NCBI GenBank assembly: GCA_000708835.1
Contig: DF237199.1
Coordinates: forward strand, 58,207 to 122,206
Origin: Klebsormidium nitens
Taxonomy: Eukaryota; Streptophyta; Klebsormidiophyceae; Klebsormidiales; Klebsormidiaceae
Reading direction: 5' to 3'
Length of the DNA stretch: 64,000 bases
Shown: piece by piece, positions 1 through 11,142 of the stretch
Position numbering within the stretch: the first letter of the stretch is position 1
Layout: the number at the start of each line of letters is the position of its first letter
The notes under the pieces: model-generated
Told to the model about the DNA's origin: nothing
Database searches by the model: none
The model's input: only the letters and a program-made list of their open reading frames with translations
Position numbers and translations under genes: made by a program

Positions 1-2977
1 CCTTTTGAGGAGCAGCAGTGTTAGCCTCAGTACTAGTCTTGTCCCCAACTCCTTCCCCAGAATCAGCCCGTTGCACTCCAAGTTCCAGTCCTGCGGCACA
101 CTCTGACTCCCCTCCAGAGAGCCCCCCCTCTTCCCAAGCCTCCCTTTCCTCTTCTGACGCAAACTGATGGTCGTTGTTGCTTTGCCTCTTTGACTGGACG
201 CTCGCGCAGGCGCCCACTCCCGTTGCGCCACCTGGCAGCTCCGCCTCGCTCGGCACCGTTAGCCGGACCTCGGAAGGGGTTTCCGGAACCACCTGATCGG
301 ACTCGCCCACCAGGTCAAACGCGTCCAGCAGAGACCGCTTCTGAATCCCTCGCCTCAGGTACTTCTTTCGCAGTCTTCCAAGAGGCACCGCCTCTTCGCT
401 AACATCCTCGAGACCCTGTTTGGCGAGCCCGACCCCTCCTCCGGCTAGTGAATCCGGACCAGGTGGGCCCAGGACAAGGCCCCCGGGCTTGAAGCTGGGT
501 GCAGGTTCGAACGCCGGCTGAGGCTTTGCAACAGCAGCCCGCCTCTCCGCAGCCTCAGCTACCGCCTTTTGGAGTGTGTTCCTCTTAGCCCCAGCAACAG
601 CTGACGGCCCCCTCTGTCGTTTTGACCCCGCCGATTCTGATTTTTCAATTTTGTCCCCAGCATCTGCCTTGCCGTTTTTAGGCTTTCCCTTGGAGATTTC
701 GGTATGGAAGTCGGAAGGTTCCCCTCCCGGAACTTTCCTTCGTAACACCTCCTGGGTCGCTTCTTCCTCGCGTGGCTCCTGCCCCTCCTCCAGCTGGCTG
801 GCCAGCATTCCCCTCCCCAGCCGCCCCAAGGCTGCATAGAAGGCCGCCTTCTGGGGGGCCACTTCTCCCAGAATATCCTCCCCGGATGCACGGGCTTTCT
901 CGTCTTCATCCAACCGTGTCCTGAGCTCCTCACCCTCCAGATCCTCATTCGTTATCCGTTTATGCTCGCCTAAAGCCCGCTTTCCCCGCTTTCGCCGTTC
1001 CCCGGGATGCTCTTTCTGACCGCGGTCCGTCCCTTGCACCGGCATCCGTGCCAGCAACTCTGGCCCTGCCTCAGGATCACTTCTAATTGCCTGCAAAAGG
1101 GATTGTTGGGGTCCAGATCAGACATTGTGCCAAAACGAAGCACTTCTGATGAAGCATCCCAGTACTGCCTGACGAAAGAAAAAGCAAAACATTGAAGGGC
1201 ACTGAGGACCACCTGAGAGAAAAGCACTTCAAGACTGAGGCTACATGTTTGAGGACAAAAGTGGACAAGTTGAACACAAAAGCAATGCTCCAATCTCGCG
1301 GTACCATGATGCTTGGCTGTTACAGGAAGCCCACCACATCCTGCATATTTTACTTTACTATTACTTTATTTATTTATTATACTTTAGCATATTTTCCTGG
1401 GCCTTACAACCGAAGCCAAGGTCCTAGGTCCCAACCTACAGAGCCAGCTTTAGGCAAAAGAACCCCTTCGTGCATTGCAGAGCCTCACCTTTGCAGGCAG
1501 CACTCGATCTTCTCCACCATTCAGACCTTCCCCAGCCTTTGGCACACCTCCGTCAGCCGCTGCCCTGCAAACCCGTCGCGCCAGCCCAGATCCGGCTCGC
1601 ACACCATCTTCCGGGCCCGCTTTTGCAGCCAGCTCCCTGGCGCCCATGCTAATCAGCGGCCCCATTAGTGCAGGGTCCAGTCCAAGTCCACTTTTCCTCT
1701 CGCCCCCAGGCACCGGGGCCTTTCCCTCCACTTTTCTCCTTTTAGGACTTCTCCCCTCTTGCTCTCCTACCCCTTCGTGCGCCTTCCCCCCTCTTACCAC
1801 CCCCGCCATGCCACCAGGCTCACCGACTACATCATTGACACCCTTTTCCTCACGCCCCATTTGCCTGCACCCTGCGCCTGCCCCAGCATCAGCATTCCGT
1901 CCCCCCACTTCCGCTTTATTCCCCTGCTCGGCCCCCACCCCCGCGTGTCCCCCTGCCGCCGCAGCCGCTTTGGCAGCCACGCGGCGGGCCCTTCTAGCCC
2001 TCTTGGCAGCCCGCCTGATCTTCCGCTGCCTCCTCTCCGCTTCGTCCCCCAGCTCATCCACAAACTTTACCGCTCGCACGACGTCTACCCGAACGCCCTT
2101 CCCGACTCTCACATACGGGAGCGCCGCACGGGACACCGTCAAGTACCGCAAGGGCTCCTGCTGCCCCCTCACAAGGCCCGCGTGGCCATCTCCTTCTTTG
2201 TTGGGGACAGCATTGTTCCCCCCTTCGTCCCTGAAGCACAGGCCAGCGTGCAGACCCCTGGCGCCTCCTCCCGGACCCGTACTGGTAGCATCTGGTGCCG
2301 GCTGCTCTCCCGCTGTTTGGGTAGGTGCTCTCCCCAGGACAGCTGGATTGTCAGCCGTTTTGCTTTGCCCCAACTCTGCACCGCTTGTCATTGCTGCTGT
2401 GCCGTCAGGGCTGTCTGAAAAGGCCCCGGACCCACAGCATTGTCCAAGTAACTGTTTTGACTGGCCCAGCTGCTCTGGCAAGACTGTCAGCAAGGTATCC
2501 ACTCTCAGCCCGCTTTCAATGAGCCTTAGGCCTGCAATGAAAGTGAGCAGAACCAAAATCAGAAACTGAGATAAATGATTTGCAGCAGAAAGGAGGTTTG
2601 AGCTTGTCAACGCCCCCACTCACAGCCCATAAACCCATTGCGTTCTCAAAGGAAAGCATTCAAAGGCAATAACTGAACTGGAAGAAATGCTGGGAGAGTA
2701 TGCATCTCACAGAACTTGTGAAATCATTCCAGGAAGGAACACCTCGGTCCTGATCGCGCTCAATGCAGTAAAGCATCATGCAATGTTCACCAGATTGCCC
2801 ATTGTGCACCCTCCATTTGTTCAGTGTTGAATACGTCACCCTTGGTTCTGGAGGTGCCGCACTCACCATGGTCATTGAAGCATGACTTCCAGTCCTGCAG
2901 TTCCCCTACGATTATTCGCCAGAGCACCTCCAAAACACCGCCAATCGATTCTGTTGCCTTCCTCGCCGTTACAAATG
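1..2977 (-). CDS. Disordered nuclear-type protein of unknown function (partial, 3' end beyond window)
   Basis: Not recognised. Three exons fit together in phase: 2977-2867, 2531-1489 and 1090 to the left edge, where the frame is still open at base 1. Introns are GT-AG (donor GTGAGT after 2867, acceptor ending TTGCAG before 2531; donor GTGAGG after 1489, acceptor CTTTTGCAG before 1090). The first visible exon encodes a helical stretch (IGGVLEVLWRIIVGELQDW). The second holds a run of Arg/Lys/Ala (RRQRKIRRAAKRARRARR) and Gly/Ala-rich low complexity. The third is acidic and Glu/Lys-rich with basic patches such as ERRKRGKRA. This composition suggests a nucleolar or chromatin protein; a divergent RRP1/NOP52-like protein was considered but no signature was found. 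An apparent hydrophobic leader just upstream of 2531 is intron read-through, not a signal anchor. The 5' exons lie upstream of 2977 and were not resolved. Confidence 0.55.
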
Positions 2978-5019
2978 CTGGTGGTTACGGGTGGAGAATG
3001 CAAGCCGGTCTTGTCTGGAAACTCTTGCAAAGCTTCTTCTTGGATCAGTTTGTAATGCTTCTAGATGATTAGCTGAATGCTGTAGTGCTCAAGTCCCAGA
3101 AGCACACGAAGAGCAGCAGATTGAGCTTGATAGGCCCTGACCTTCTTTGCCCTTGACCAATCCTACTGATAATGGTGTGCAATGGCAAATCGTCACTCGG
3201 TCATCTACCAAGGTAATACCATATGAAGCTGCTGACCACCGAAGCCTTCAAGAAGCAAAAGGTTGCTTGAGAGACCATAGAAAGGCAACTCGAACCCATG
3301 ATCACTGCCACCTTGGCCGCCATTGCAAGATCATGTTGCCAGGCTGTCATGCACCGGATTTGAAGACGCCAATGTCGCACTGTGACTCTGAGCTCTAGCT
3401 TTGAGGCGTTGCACACGTGCGTGCATGCGACTTTTTCAAATTTTCAAAAGCAATTTGATTTGTTCGCGCCAAAAGCCCGGAAATGTACCCGCAGTTTGAG
3501 TTTCCATTTCGGAGAATAAAACCAGCCGAGCAAATCCTGCCTAATGTGGTTGGGTTCTTCCCGAACGCATCTCTTATGTAATTTAACGGCAGATGGGTTT
3601 TGGCCCTGGGGTTCGCCAGTCAGCGACCTAGGTACCGTAGGCAGCCTGCAGGATTTGGCCCTGAGTGGGCCTTGCTTGCATGATGCAGGAATCAGCCATG
3701 CATGCTTCTGTGGCGCAAATTCTCATCTTGTCATTCAGGTTTCAGGTACCTAGGAGGTACAATGTGGTTAGGGAGGCATAATGTCAATGGTGTATTCAGG
3801 CATTGTTCGTAAAGACGAGCCTCAAATGCGCACTATCATTACCCCACTTCAGTGGTAATTGGACACCGCTCGGCTGAGTGATTGAAGTCTGTGCGGTTGC
3901 TGATGTTTGGCTCTTGGTCGGCATGAATTCGGGGGAACGCGCTCAGCTTTAGATACCGCGGGTAGAGGTAAGAACTTTCAGTCGCCTTTTGCAAATCTGT
4001 CTCTTTATGCTTAGACATGGTAGTCAGACCCCAGAACTAGGGGTGCACTTGATATGACAAGTCTGCCACTGTGCTTGATGTGGTTCGTTGCAGTTGCTGT
4101 ACCTCTAATCGTGTCCCTCAATGTCGATTTGAGAATTGAGTGCATTCTTTACCACAGTAGACTTTCCGGACATTGTCGATTGCATGCAATGCTGGTGGAA
4201 GAGCTTTTTCAGAGTGTGCTGAAGCAATGGAACAGCAATGTTTGTTCTGTGCACAGGCACACCTTCATAAGTTGGTAATATAAAAGGCAATGAGCCACAC
4301 ACTTCATGCTCAGAAGGATCTGCCAATGTTTGAATTACAGCTGCGCGGTGCTGCGCACAAACAAGTTTTGGCAACACTCTAAAAGCATCTCTGCAGAAGA
4401 TTCTCAACCTGGCTGAAGTTTTGACAGTTATTTGCCTCACAAACCTTGCTCTTGAAGGGCGAAATGATTGCACCCTGACGCTACCTACTGAAAAGACTGT
4501 TCTTTTGAAGCGGCACTAAATCATCTTAGAATTGGGTGGTCACGGCCAGATGCCGAGAAAGTATCCACTCTGATGGTTCTCATGCACTCATGATGGTTCT
4601 AAGTAAGGCAGCTCCCTGCCTCAACCACTCTTCCTGCAATTGAGCATCCAATTTACCATGGCGCCCATTGCCCTGCAATCGATATTCTTCATTTGTCTGG
4701 GAGTCAAACCTCCTCACGACTTGCGGAATCTAACTGATATCCCCCATCTTTAGCCTCCTCCCGTGATTTGCTTCAACTGAAGCTTGAGTTATAGAGGGCC
4801 AAGGGCCCCTGTTTAAGTACTTTTTCTGCACATTCAGCTTTATCTTGTGGGACTGTGCATCAGCAGCTCACGTACACTCTTTGTTTTGTTGTTCTCAGAC
4901 AATCCTTGGCAAAGCTGAGGACCATTCGAGGGGCGGCCCTATACGAAGGAAGCGACACCAAGCCTGGGCCTTGTACCAGTTTTCCAGCCAACAAATCCAC
5001 ACGACTGGCGGCGCTTCCA
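2978..5019. other. Non-coding or unresolved 5' region between two divergent genes
   Basis: About 2 kb with no complete gene. The part up to about 3.4 kb may hold unresolved 5' exons of the minus-strand gene at the left edge. At the right end, a pyrimidine tract ending in CAG at 4896-4898 looks like a splice acceptor. The SUMO protease transcript may therefore have a non-coding 5' exon further upstream, with its first ATG in the next exon. Confidence 0.4.
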
Positions 5020-8000
5020 ATGATGGATTCAAGTCCACAGGCCCCGGGGCCTCGGAGTCTGTCGCCCCTGTCACCCGAGAAGCGCTCCGCTTGTCTGTTG
5101 ATGCGGCGCGCGCAAAACCGCAAGATCGGGCACTTTCTGGCCTGGACGGTGGGGAGGAAGAAGCTAACCAGGGAACAAAGCAGCGTCCTGAAAGGAGTGG
5201 TAGGACGGGGCCAGGAAGTAGGGAAGAGGCCTGCGAGGGAACTCGAAGAACCGCTAAGCGGCAGCAAGAAGGCACGCGGGAAGAGTTTGGGTGAGGGTTT
5301 TCACCAGGAGCCTCGAGTCCCAAAAAGGAGAAAGCGCGAGTACACCGAAGCGAGTATAGCGCCAGAGGCTGCCATGGAGACTCCAGCCAAAGAACTGTTC
5401 AGAGCGGCTGGGTCCACTTTGAAACCAAACGGAAGTAGTGCAGGGGGTGCACGTCAAGAAGAAGTGAAACCTCAATCGCATGGGGCATCACACAGCATGG
5501 GGGAGAAGCGGGGCAAGCGCAGAATTACGCCGATCCCCAGCCCGCCAGTCAGCCGGCCTGTCTCCGCAGAGTCGAGTGTCATAAGAAACGAGGGGCCGGA
5601 TGCTGAGGAGGCCTCCCAGCAGAGTGCGCTGGTGCGTGATCTGGCTGAGAGCTTTAGCACAGTTAGCACGGACGAAAAAGGCTCTGTTGCTGCAAACCAG
5701 GCCGTGCCTTGGAGGTTGTCCGAAGCTGAGGAAGGGGCTCCATCCGGGTCGGGACCGCCCCCAGCTTCCCAAACTCGACAAGCCAAACCCGTGAGGATCC
5801 GGAAGCCCCCCGAAGCGGACGTCGAGCTTGATCCGAGGGTGGAAGAAGCACTGCGCTACTTGGGCACAACTTTTGGGGACATTCGAGGGGGTCAGCCGGT
5901 CTCCGGTGCTTCTAGGCGGCGGAGAAAAGCACGGCGTTGGCGCAAGTGGCGCAGGTTCTGTGGGCAATTGGCTTTCTGGCCGTCCAAGAAGTGGTACCTC
6001 GGGTTTACGGAGCAATTGGCGAAGGTCGCGGAGGACGGGGGGAGGGTGCTGGGAATGATTGACCGGTGGCGGGTCGAGCAGCTGCGAAACTTTGGACGGG
6101 ATCATTTGGCGGACGCTGCACTGGGAATGGTGGGGGTCCCAGCTAGGGCGGCGGAGAGAGGTCCTGGGGACGCCAACGCGCACATTAATGATGATGAAGA
6201 AGTTAAACCGGAAACGCTCAGCCAAAACGAAGCTGGGGCGAAGGAGGATTTCACGGGAGCCAAAGGTTCGGAAATTGGACTTGCGGGGCAGGTTGAAACC
6301 GAGGGGAAGGAAGAGTTAGCGCCTGCAGACGTTAGGGGGCACCCAGATGAGGAAGAGGTATCCAGTTCGGGTATGGACGTGGAAGACTGGGGAGCCCTGG
6401 AGGAGGACGCGCCGCTAGAAGGGGCATCAGATGACGACTGCACGGTTTCTGACGGGCTGAGTGAGTTAGGTAGGGACGAACCGGCGCATGCTTCGGAGGC
6501 TGAGGGGCAGCCCGAACCGGAGGTGATCCACGATCGGGACTTAGCGGAAGGGGATGCAAACGAGCTCCACATGGACGCTTTGCGCAGCATGAGGTTGATG
6601 ACCCAGGACGCATTCTGGGTGCTGCGAGAAGGCGGGGGTGGGGAAGCGTGGGACTTGGAAGAAGGTCCCGGGGGACCAGGGTCGGGCGGCGCAGAGGCGG
6701 ACTGGCGAACGGACGATGAAGGTGGAGGGGGGGAATCACAAAGGCAGGGGGAGAACGGGGGCGGTCCAAGCGACTTGGCGTTCATGACGAAAATGGCGAC
6801 CGCAGAGTCGCCATCGGACCTGGAGGCGATGCTGGACCGACTCGGCCTGGAGGACCTCGCCTTAACGGTGAGCAGCTGGCCCCAGGTCTGCTGACTTTCT
6901 TTCGATGAAGGATCTTGCTGATTCCGTGCGTTTAGGGGTGTTCTGCAGAGAGGTGACGAATGAAGTCTGTAGAATGTGCTTTCTATTTTCGTAAAAATCG
7001 CCAACCTGCTGTAGGCTGATCCTGTCTTCGAGGCAAACTGTGCAGCTTGCTTGCCTGTGACTTTGCACTCGCCGGAATACAACTCGTTCGAGACCCGGTG
7101 TGGTAATCCTCACAAAGAGCCACTGACGCTTTCGGCTCTCTAGCGACTGGTCGAGCAGGTCACCTTACGACAAAGGACAACACAGAACACAGATCTTTTG
7201 TATCCGGCCCGTTCGGCGACTGTTCTGCAGGGTCAACTACGATATGAGGAGCAGCCAGACAATCTTCAGCATCCATTCTGAACCGCTGCCACTCCGACAT
7301 ATTCAGGCCGTACCGCTACTTCCACTGAAGAATACCACTGTTATGCTTGCCGGAATGCACTACTCACAGTGATACTTAATCTCCCGTCCAGGCCCCCCGG
7401 CCTGTCAGCTGCCGCCCCCTCTCGGCCGCCGAGAGCACTGCGGTGGACGCGGTCTTGCGGCGCAGCTTCTTCCGGGGGGGTGACGACGGGCACGGCATCG
7501 TGGCGTCTGTGGGGCAGCACGAAGTGAGCGCGCGCGACCTGCAGGCGCTGAGCGGCGCGCGCTGGCTCAACGACCAGGTGGTCAACTTCTACATGGAGCT
7601 GCTGGCGCGCAAGAACGCGGCCGACAGGAAGGCCGCGCGCGCAAGGTGAGCGGCGTGCGGGACTAGGGAGACTGGTCCACTGGTCAGCTTGGCAAGGAAT
7701 TGATCGTCCAGGAACAGAATAAGGATGGTCGGGCTGTTGCTTGCGTAGGAGAAATAAGGCCGGAAGCGTGCCGGTATCGATAAGCCTCCTCGTTGAAGGT
7801 TTGCTCCAGGTCGCAGGGATACAGGTTCTGCCAACATCTGAAGGGGGCGCTAGAGGCGCCTCCTTCTTTCCGCATCGTTTTTCGCACTTGTCAGTGTCAG
7901 ATTTACCCACACCGGCAAGCTGCCAGGGAGGCTGACACGGTTGGCTTGTTGCTCCTCAGGCCAGTTCCCCGGGTGCACGTGTTGAACAGCTTCTTCTACA

Positions 8001-9697
8001 CCAAGCTGGTCAACGGCGGGTACAACTACACGGGGGTGCGCCGCTGGACCAAGAGAGTGGACGTCTTTCAGCAGGACCTCCTCCTCACGCCCATCAACCT
8101 CAACAACGCGCACTGGTGAGCAGCGCTGTCTGCATCGGTTTTTACGAGCAGAAATGATCTCAGCAGAGTGCTGCTTACTGGCAGTGCGCTACGAAGCTCG
8201 ACATCTTATCGACATGCACGGGATAGCTACTGTGGCTCGTCTTTTTCCCTTGGAGTGCTTGCAATCATTGTTTTTTAGGGTGCTTCTGTCCGTCGACGGT
8301 ACGTTCTTTGTTTGAAAGAAACGCGTTTCAACTGCTGAAGGTGGCTGTGTCATCGTCTCCGGACTCTTCACGTCAGTCTTCTGGCCTGCTTTATGCTGAG
8401 CTGGAAATGAAAGGGACACTGCTGGAGCGGAACGGAAGTCGCACGTGGACACGACTATTCTGCGTCATCACTCATTAAGAAAGCAGAGGTGCTTGGAAAA
8501 AGTCAGAGCGGCATTGCGTAATGATTCATTAGTCGACCAATCCCTCCCTCGCCCCTGTTCTACGGCGACAAAAGCCAGAGCAAGCACACAGGCTTTGGAG
8601 CTGACTTGCTCTCGTGTCCTCCAGGGCCTTGATCTCTGTGAACCTCAAGGACCGGTGTGTGGAGTACTACGATTCGCTATGCGGTCCCGTCGAAAGTGCG
8701 CGTGCCAGGACCATCACAGAGACGGTAAGCGCGCCGTGGTCTTTTGAAGAGCAACTCTTTTCATTTACCTACCGTCGAACGCATCTGCATCTTTCCACCT
8801 ACGGCCTGCTTATCATGCGCGATCCCCGGATTTCGCGTCTGGTCGCTTTGCACAGATTCTTACAGACGCGTCTGCTTTTGTTTTCATCCGCAGAGTGCTT
8901 TGAGCCTGACTCCACGACATCTACGCCAGCTCGATCGAACCGGCGAAAAAATCTTTGATTTCTTTGGCACTCCCATGTATTTGCAAAAGGGCCGCAGATC
9001 AGCGCGTCTTCCGTCCAAGCTCTTAGAGAAAGGCGCTTCCTCGACCATCGAAAGCAGGTGGCCTCTTCCGCAGTGATCGACCTTTGAATTGTTCTCTCCC
9101 TCTTGGAGCAGGTTCTGCGGTACCTGGAAGACGAGAGCCAGGACAAGCGGCAGCGCGAGCTGGAGGACCGGAAGAAGTGGGCCGTCAAACAGATGCTGCA
9201 CGGGGTGCCGCAGCAGGTACGGCCCTGCGCCTCAGTGCTGCTTCCCACGTTCCCTGTGCTGCGCTTTCGATTCTCTTACGGCCTCTTGCAGGGGTAGCAC
9301 GCAGAGGTTTTGGCGGCGCACTGCATGCCCAAGCGTCTCCTTTATACCCGCCTGTTGAGACTACCAGGCCTCTTGCAAAGTTTCGTCTGTTCGTTGTACA
9401 CCTTTCGGTCGCGTTTCCACCGATCGATTCCCTGGAACTGCGCCAGTTTCATATGTGAGTAAGTAAGTCTCTTGCACCTCATTTACCGTGCATAAAGGAG
9501 TGCACAACCTTCAAAATTGTGTCTCCTGTGGCCCTGCGCAGGGCGACGGAGGTAGCTGCGGCGTGTTTGCATGCGCTTACGCCGACCTGTTGGCCCAAGG
9601 GGCGCGGCCGCCGTTCGACTTCAGCCAGGCGGACATTCTGACCATGAGGAGAGCTATGGCCGCGGACATTCTTGCCGGAAAGTTGCAACCGGCATAG
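5020..9697 (+). CDS. Ulp1/SENP-type SUMO-specific cysteine protease (C48 family)
   Basis: A SUMO protease matures SUMO and removes it from nuclear proteins. Six exons splice in phase: 5020-6867, 7392-7645, 7960-8115, 8625-8724, 9112-9216 and 9542-9697, giving 872 residues. The C-terminal 250 residues are a complete Ulp1 domain. They carry substrate-binding motifs (ARWLNDQVVNFY, NSFFYTKL), the catalytic His of NNAHW (about 752), Asp of EYYDSL (about 769), Gln of PQQ (about 820) and the nucleophile Cys of GGSCGVF (about 827). The first 616 residues are one long exon of low-complexity sequence, basic first and very acidic later, with several Lys/Arg clusters that could be nuclear signals. Resembles the plant ESD4/ULP1 and animal SENP1/2 group. 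I chose ATG 5020 as the first ATG after a good acceptor at 4898; 5023 is equally possible. Confidence 0.88.
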
Positions 9698-11142
9698 AAG
9701 AAGAGCGGAGGAGGAATGCTTCTCATGAAACTGTGGCCCTAGCTAGGCGTGCCCTGCTTTTGTAAGCAGGGTCAATAAGATGTGCCCCACAAAGCCGCTC
9801 TGGCAAAGCCAGGCCTGGCAAAGCAGCTTAGGCATCCAGGAGTCCTCCTCCAGAACTTGTATTTCAACGGTGATATAGTATGTTGAAAGCTTCGCTCTTG
9901 TCGAAAAGTCTGATGCAGGCGGAAACATTGACTGACAAGCCGTGACCGGCTTGATTGGACTCCAAAGAAAAGGAGATGCTCCGGAAACGTTGTACCTTAG
10001 TGCAACCGCTCCGAAAAATGATGTTAAGCGTGAGCACATCAAAGACCTGCGGGGCTCTCTTAGGGCTTCCACTTATCCGTGCTTGTATGGTCGTGATAGA
10101 TGCACGAGGACTCTCAGATCTGTTCACATCCGGTGATGGACAATGATGGAATGCGTACGTCGACCAGGACGGTCACACGAGTTGGGCCTGGAGGCTATAG
10201 AACCGCCGCACCGCGGCATGTAACATCGTAAGTGAAGTTGCAAAGCCAAGATACTAGGGAAGGCGCCCGTAAAGTATATCAAGGACCAGTCACGTTAAAT
10301 TACTGCCAAACGTCTAGGCGCCGCGATAAAGGATAAAGGACCAGTCACGCGTTTATCAAGTTACTCAGCGTGCAGAGATATCGTCTCAAAGATCCTCTCT
10401 GGCTCCGACTTCAGGCCGGGGCGGCCGCCAGGGCCGCATGCATGGTACGTCCGTTTGCAGTTGACTAGTGTTTGAGCGCTACGTTAAGCTGGGCACGCCA
10501 ACCTATACTTACTTAATTTTGAAATGTGCAGCGTGCCCTATAGCAATAGGACTAGCTGGTACGTCAGTGTCATGTTGGGCCTGCGCTACAAATGCAATCA
10601 ACGGCGGCTGGCAATGATGCAAAGTGGGCGGCCTTCAATCATTGCAATTGTCGCGATCCATGAATTCAAGCGCATCATGCCGCGGGCCGGAGCGTGAGCA
10701 GCAAATATTGCTGCCGCCCCCGCTGCTGCACCCTTTCACAGAATCAATTTGATAAGAAGACTTGCACATGAATATGTTCTAACCTCGCACTTACAATCCA
10801 GCATCAAACGTGCGAACGAGTAGTCTCGATTATATGTTGAGTTACGGCTATGTTGACTTAGGTCATGCCCGGGAGACGGGTGGGGTTGGTTTGGGGGTTT
10901 CAAGTTTAGGGTGGGTATGTACGGGTGCGGAGCATGTTAACTTTTGGTTTAGGTTTTTAGTTTGTTTGAGCCCGGGGACTCGATCTAACTCAACATACAC
11001 CTAACTCAACATAATATCGAGACTTATGGGCGAACGTTCATGTATGCAAGTTTAATCTTTCGACACTGTCATATGTATGTATTGCTCCCATGTGCTAATG
11101 CTACCATCCGCTCTGTATTCAGCTGTAATCGATCAGCGATGC
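9698..11142. other. Intergenic region, convergent gene ends
   Basis: Separates the 3' ends of the SUMO protease (+) and an unnamed gene (-). No coding stretch with splice support is seen. It contains a 14-base direct repeat (AAGGACCAGTCACG near 10275 and 10339) and the inverted-repeat element at 10822-11024. Confidence 0.5.
10822..11024. mobile_element. MITE-like element with 23-bp imperfect terminal inverted repeats
   Basis: The left end (10822-10844) and right end (11002-11024) are reverse complements at 21 of 23 positions. They enclose about 157 bp of G/T-rich sequence with no open frame. A 13-base direct repeat (CTAACTCAACATA) occurs at 10985 and 11001 inside the right end. No clean target-site duplication is visible, so the DNA transposon superfamily cannot be named. 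The element is far too short to be autonomous. Confidence 0.45.

Noticed and set aside
1475-2569. Long plus-strand open frame rich in Pro/Ser/Ala
   Set aside because: Antisense shadow of the GC-rich minus-strand exon 1489-2531, which has matching splice sites and phases.
2535-2619. Hydrophobic N-terminal segment of a minus-strand open frame, as if a signal anchor
   Set aside because: It lies upstream of a strong splice acceptor, and the next upstream exon joins in phase past it, so it is intron read-through.
6102-7082. Long minus-strand open frame opposite the SUMO protease
   Set aside because: Shadow of the acidic coding exon; Ser/Pro-rich composition mirrors Glu/Gly codons on the other strand.
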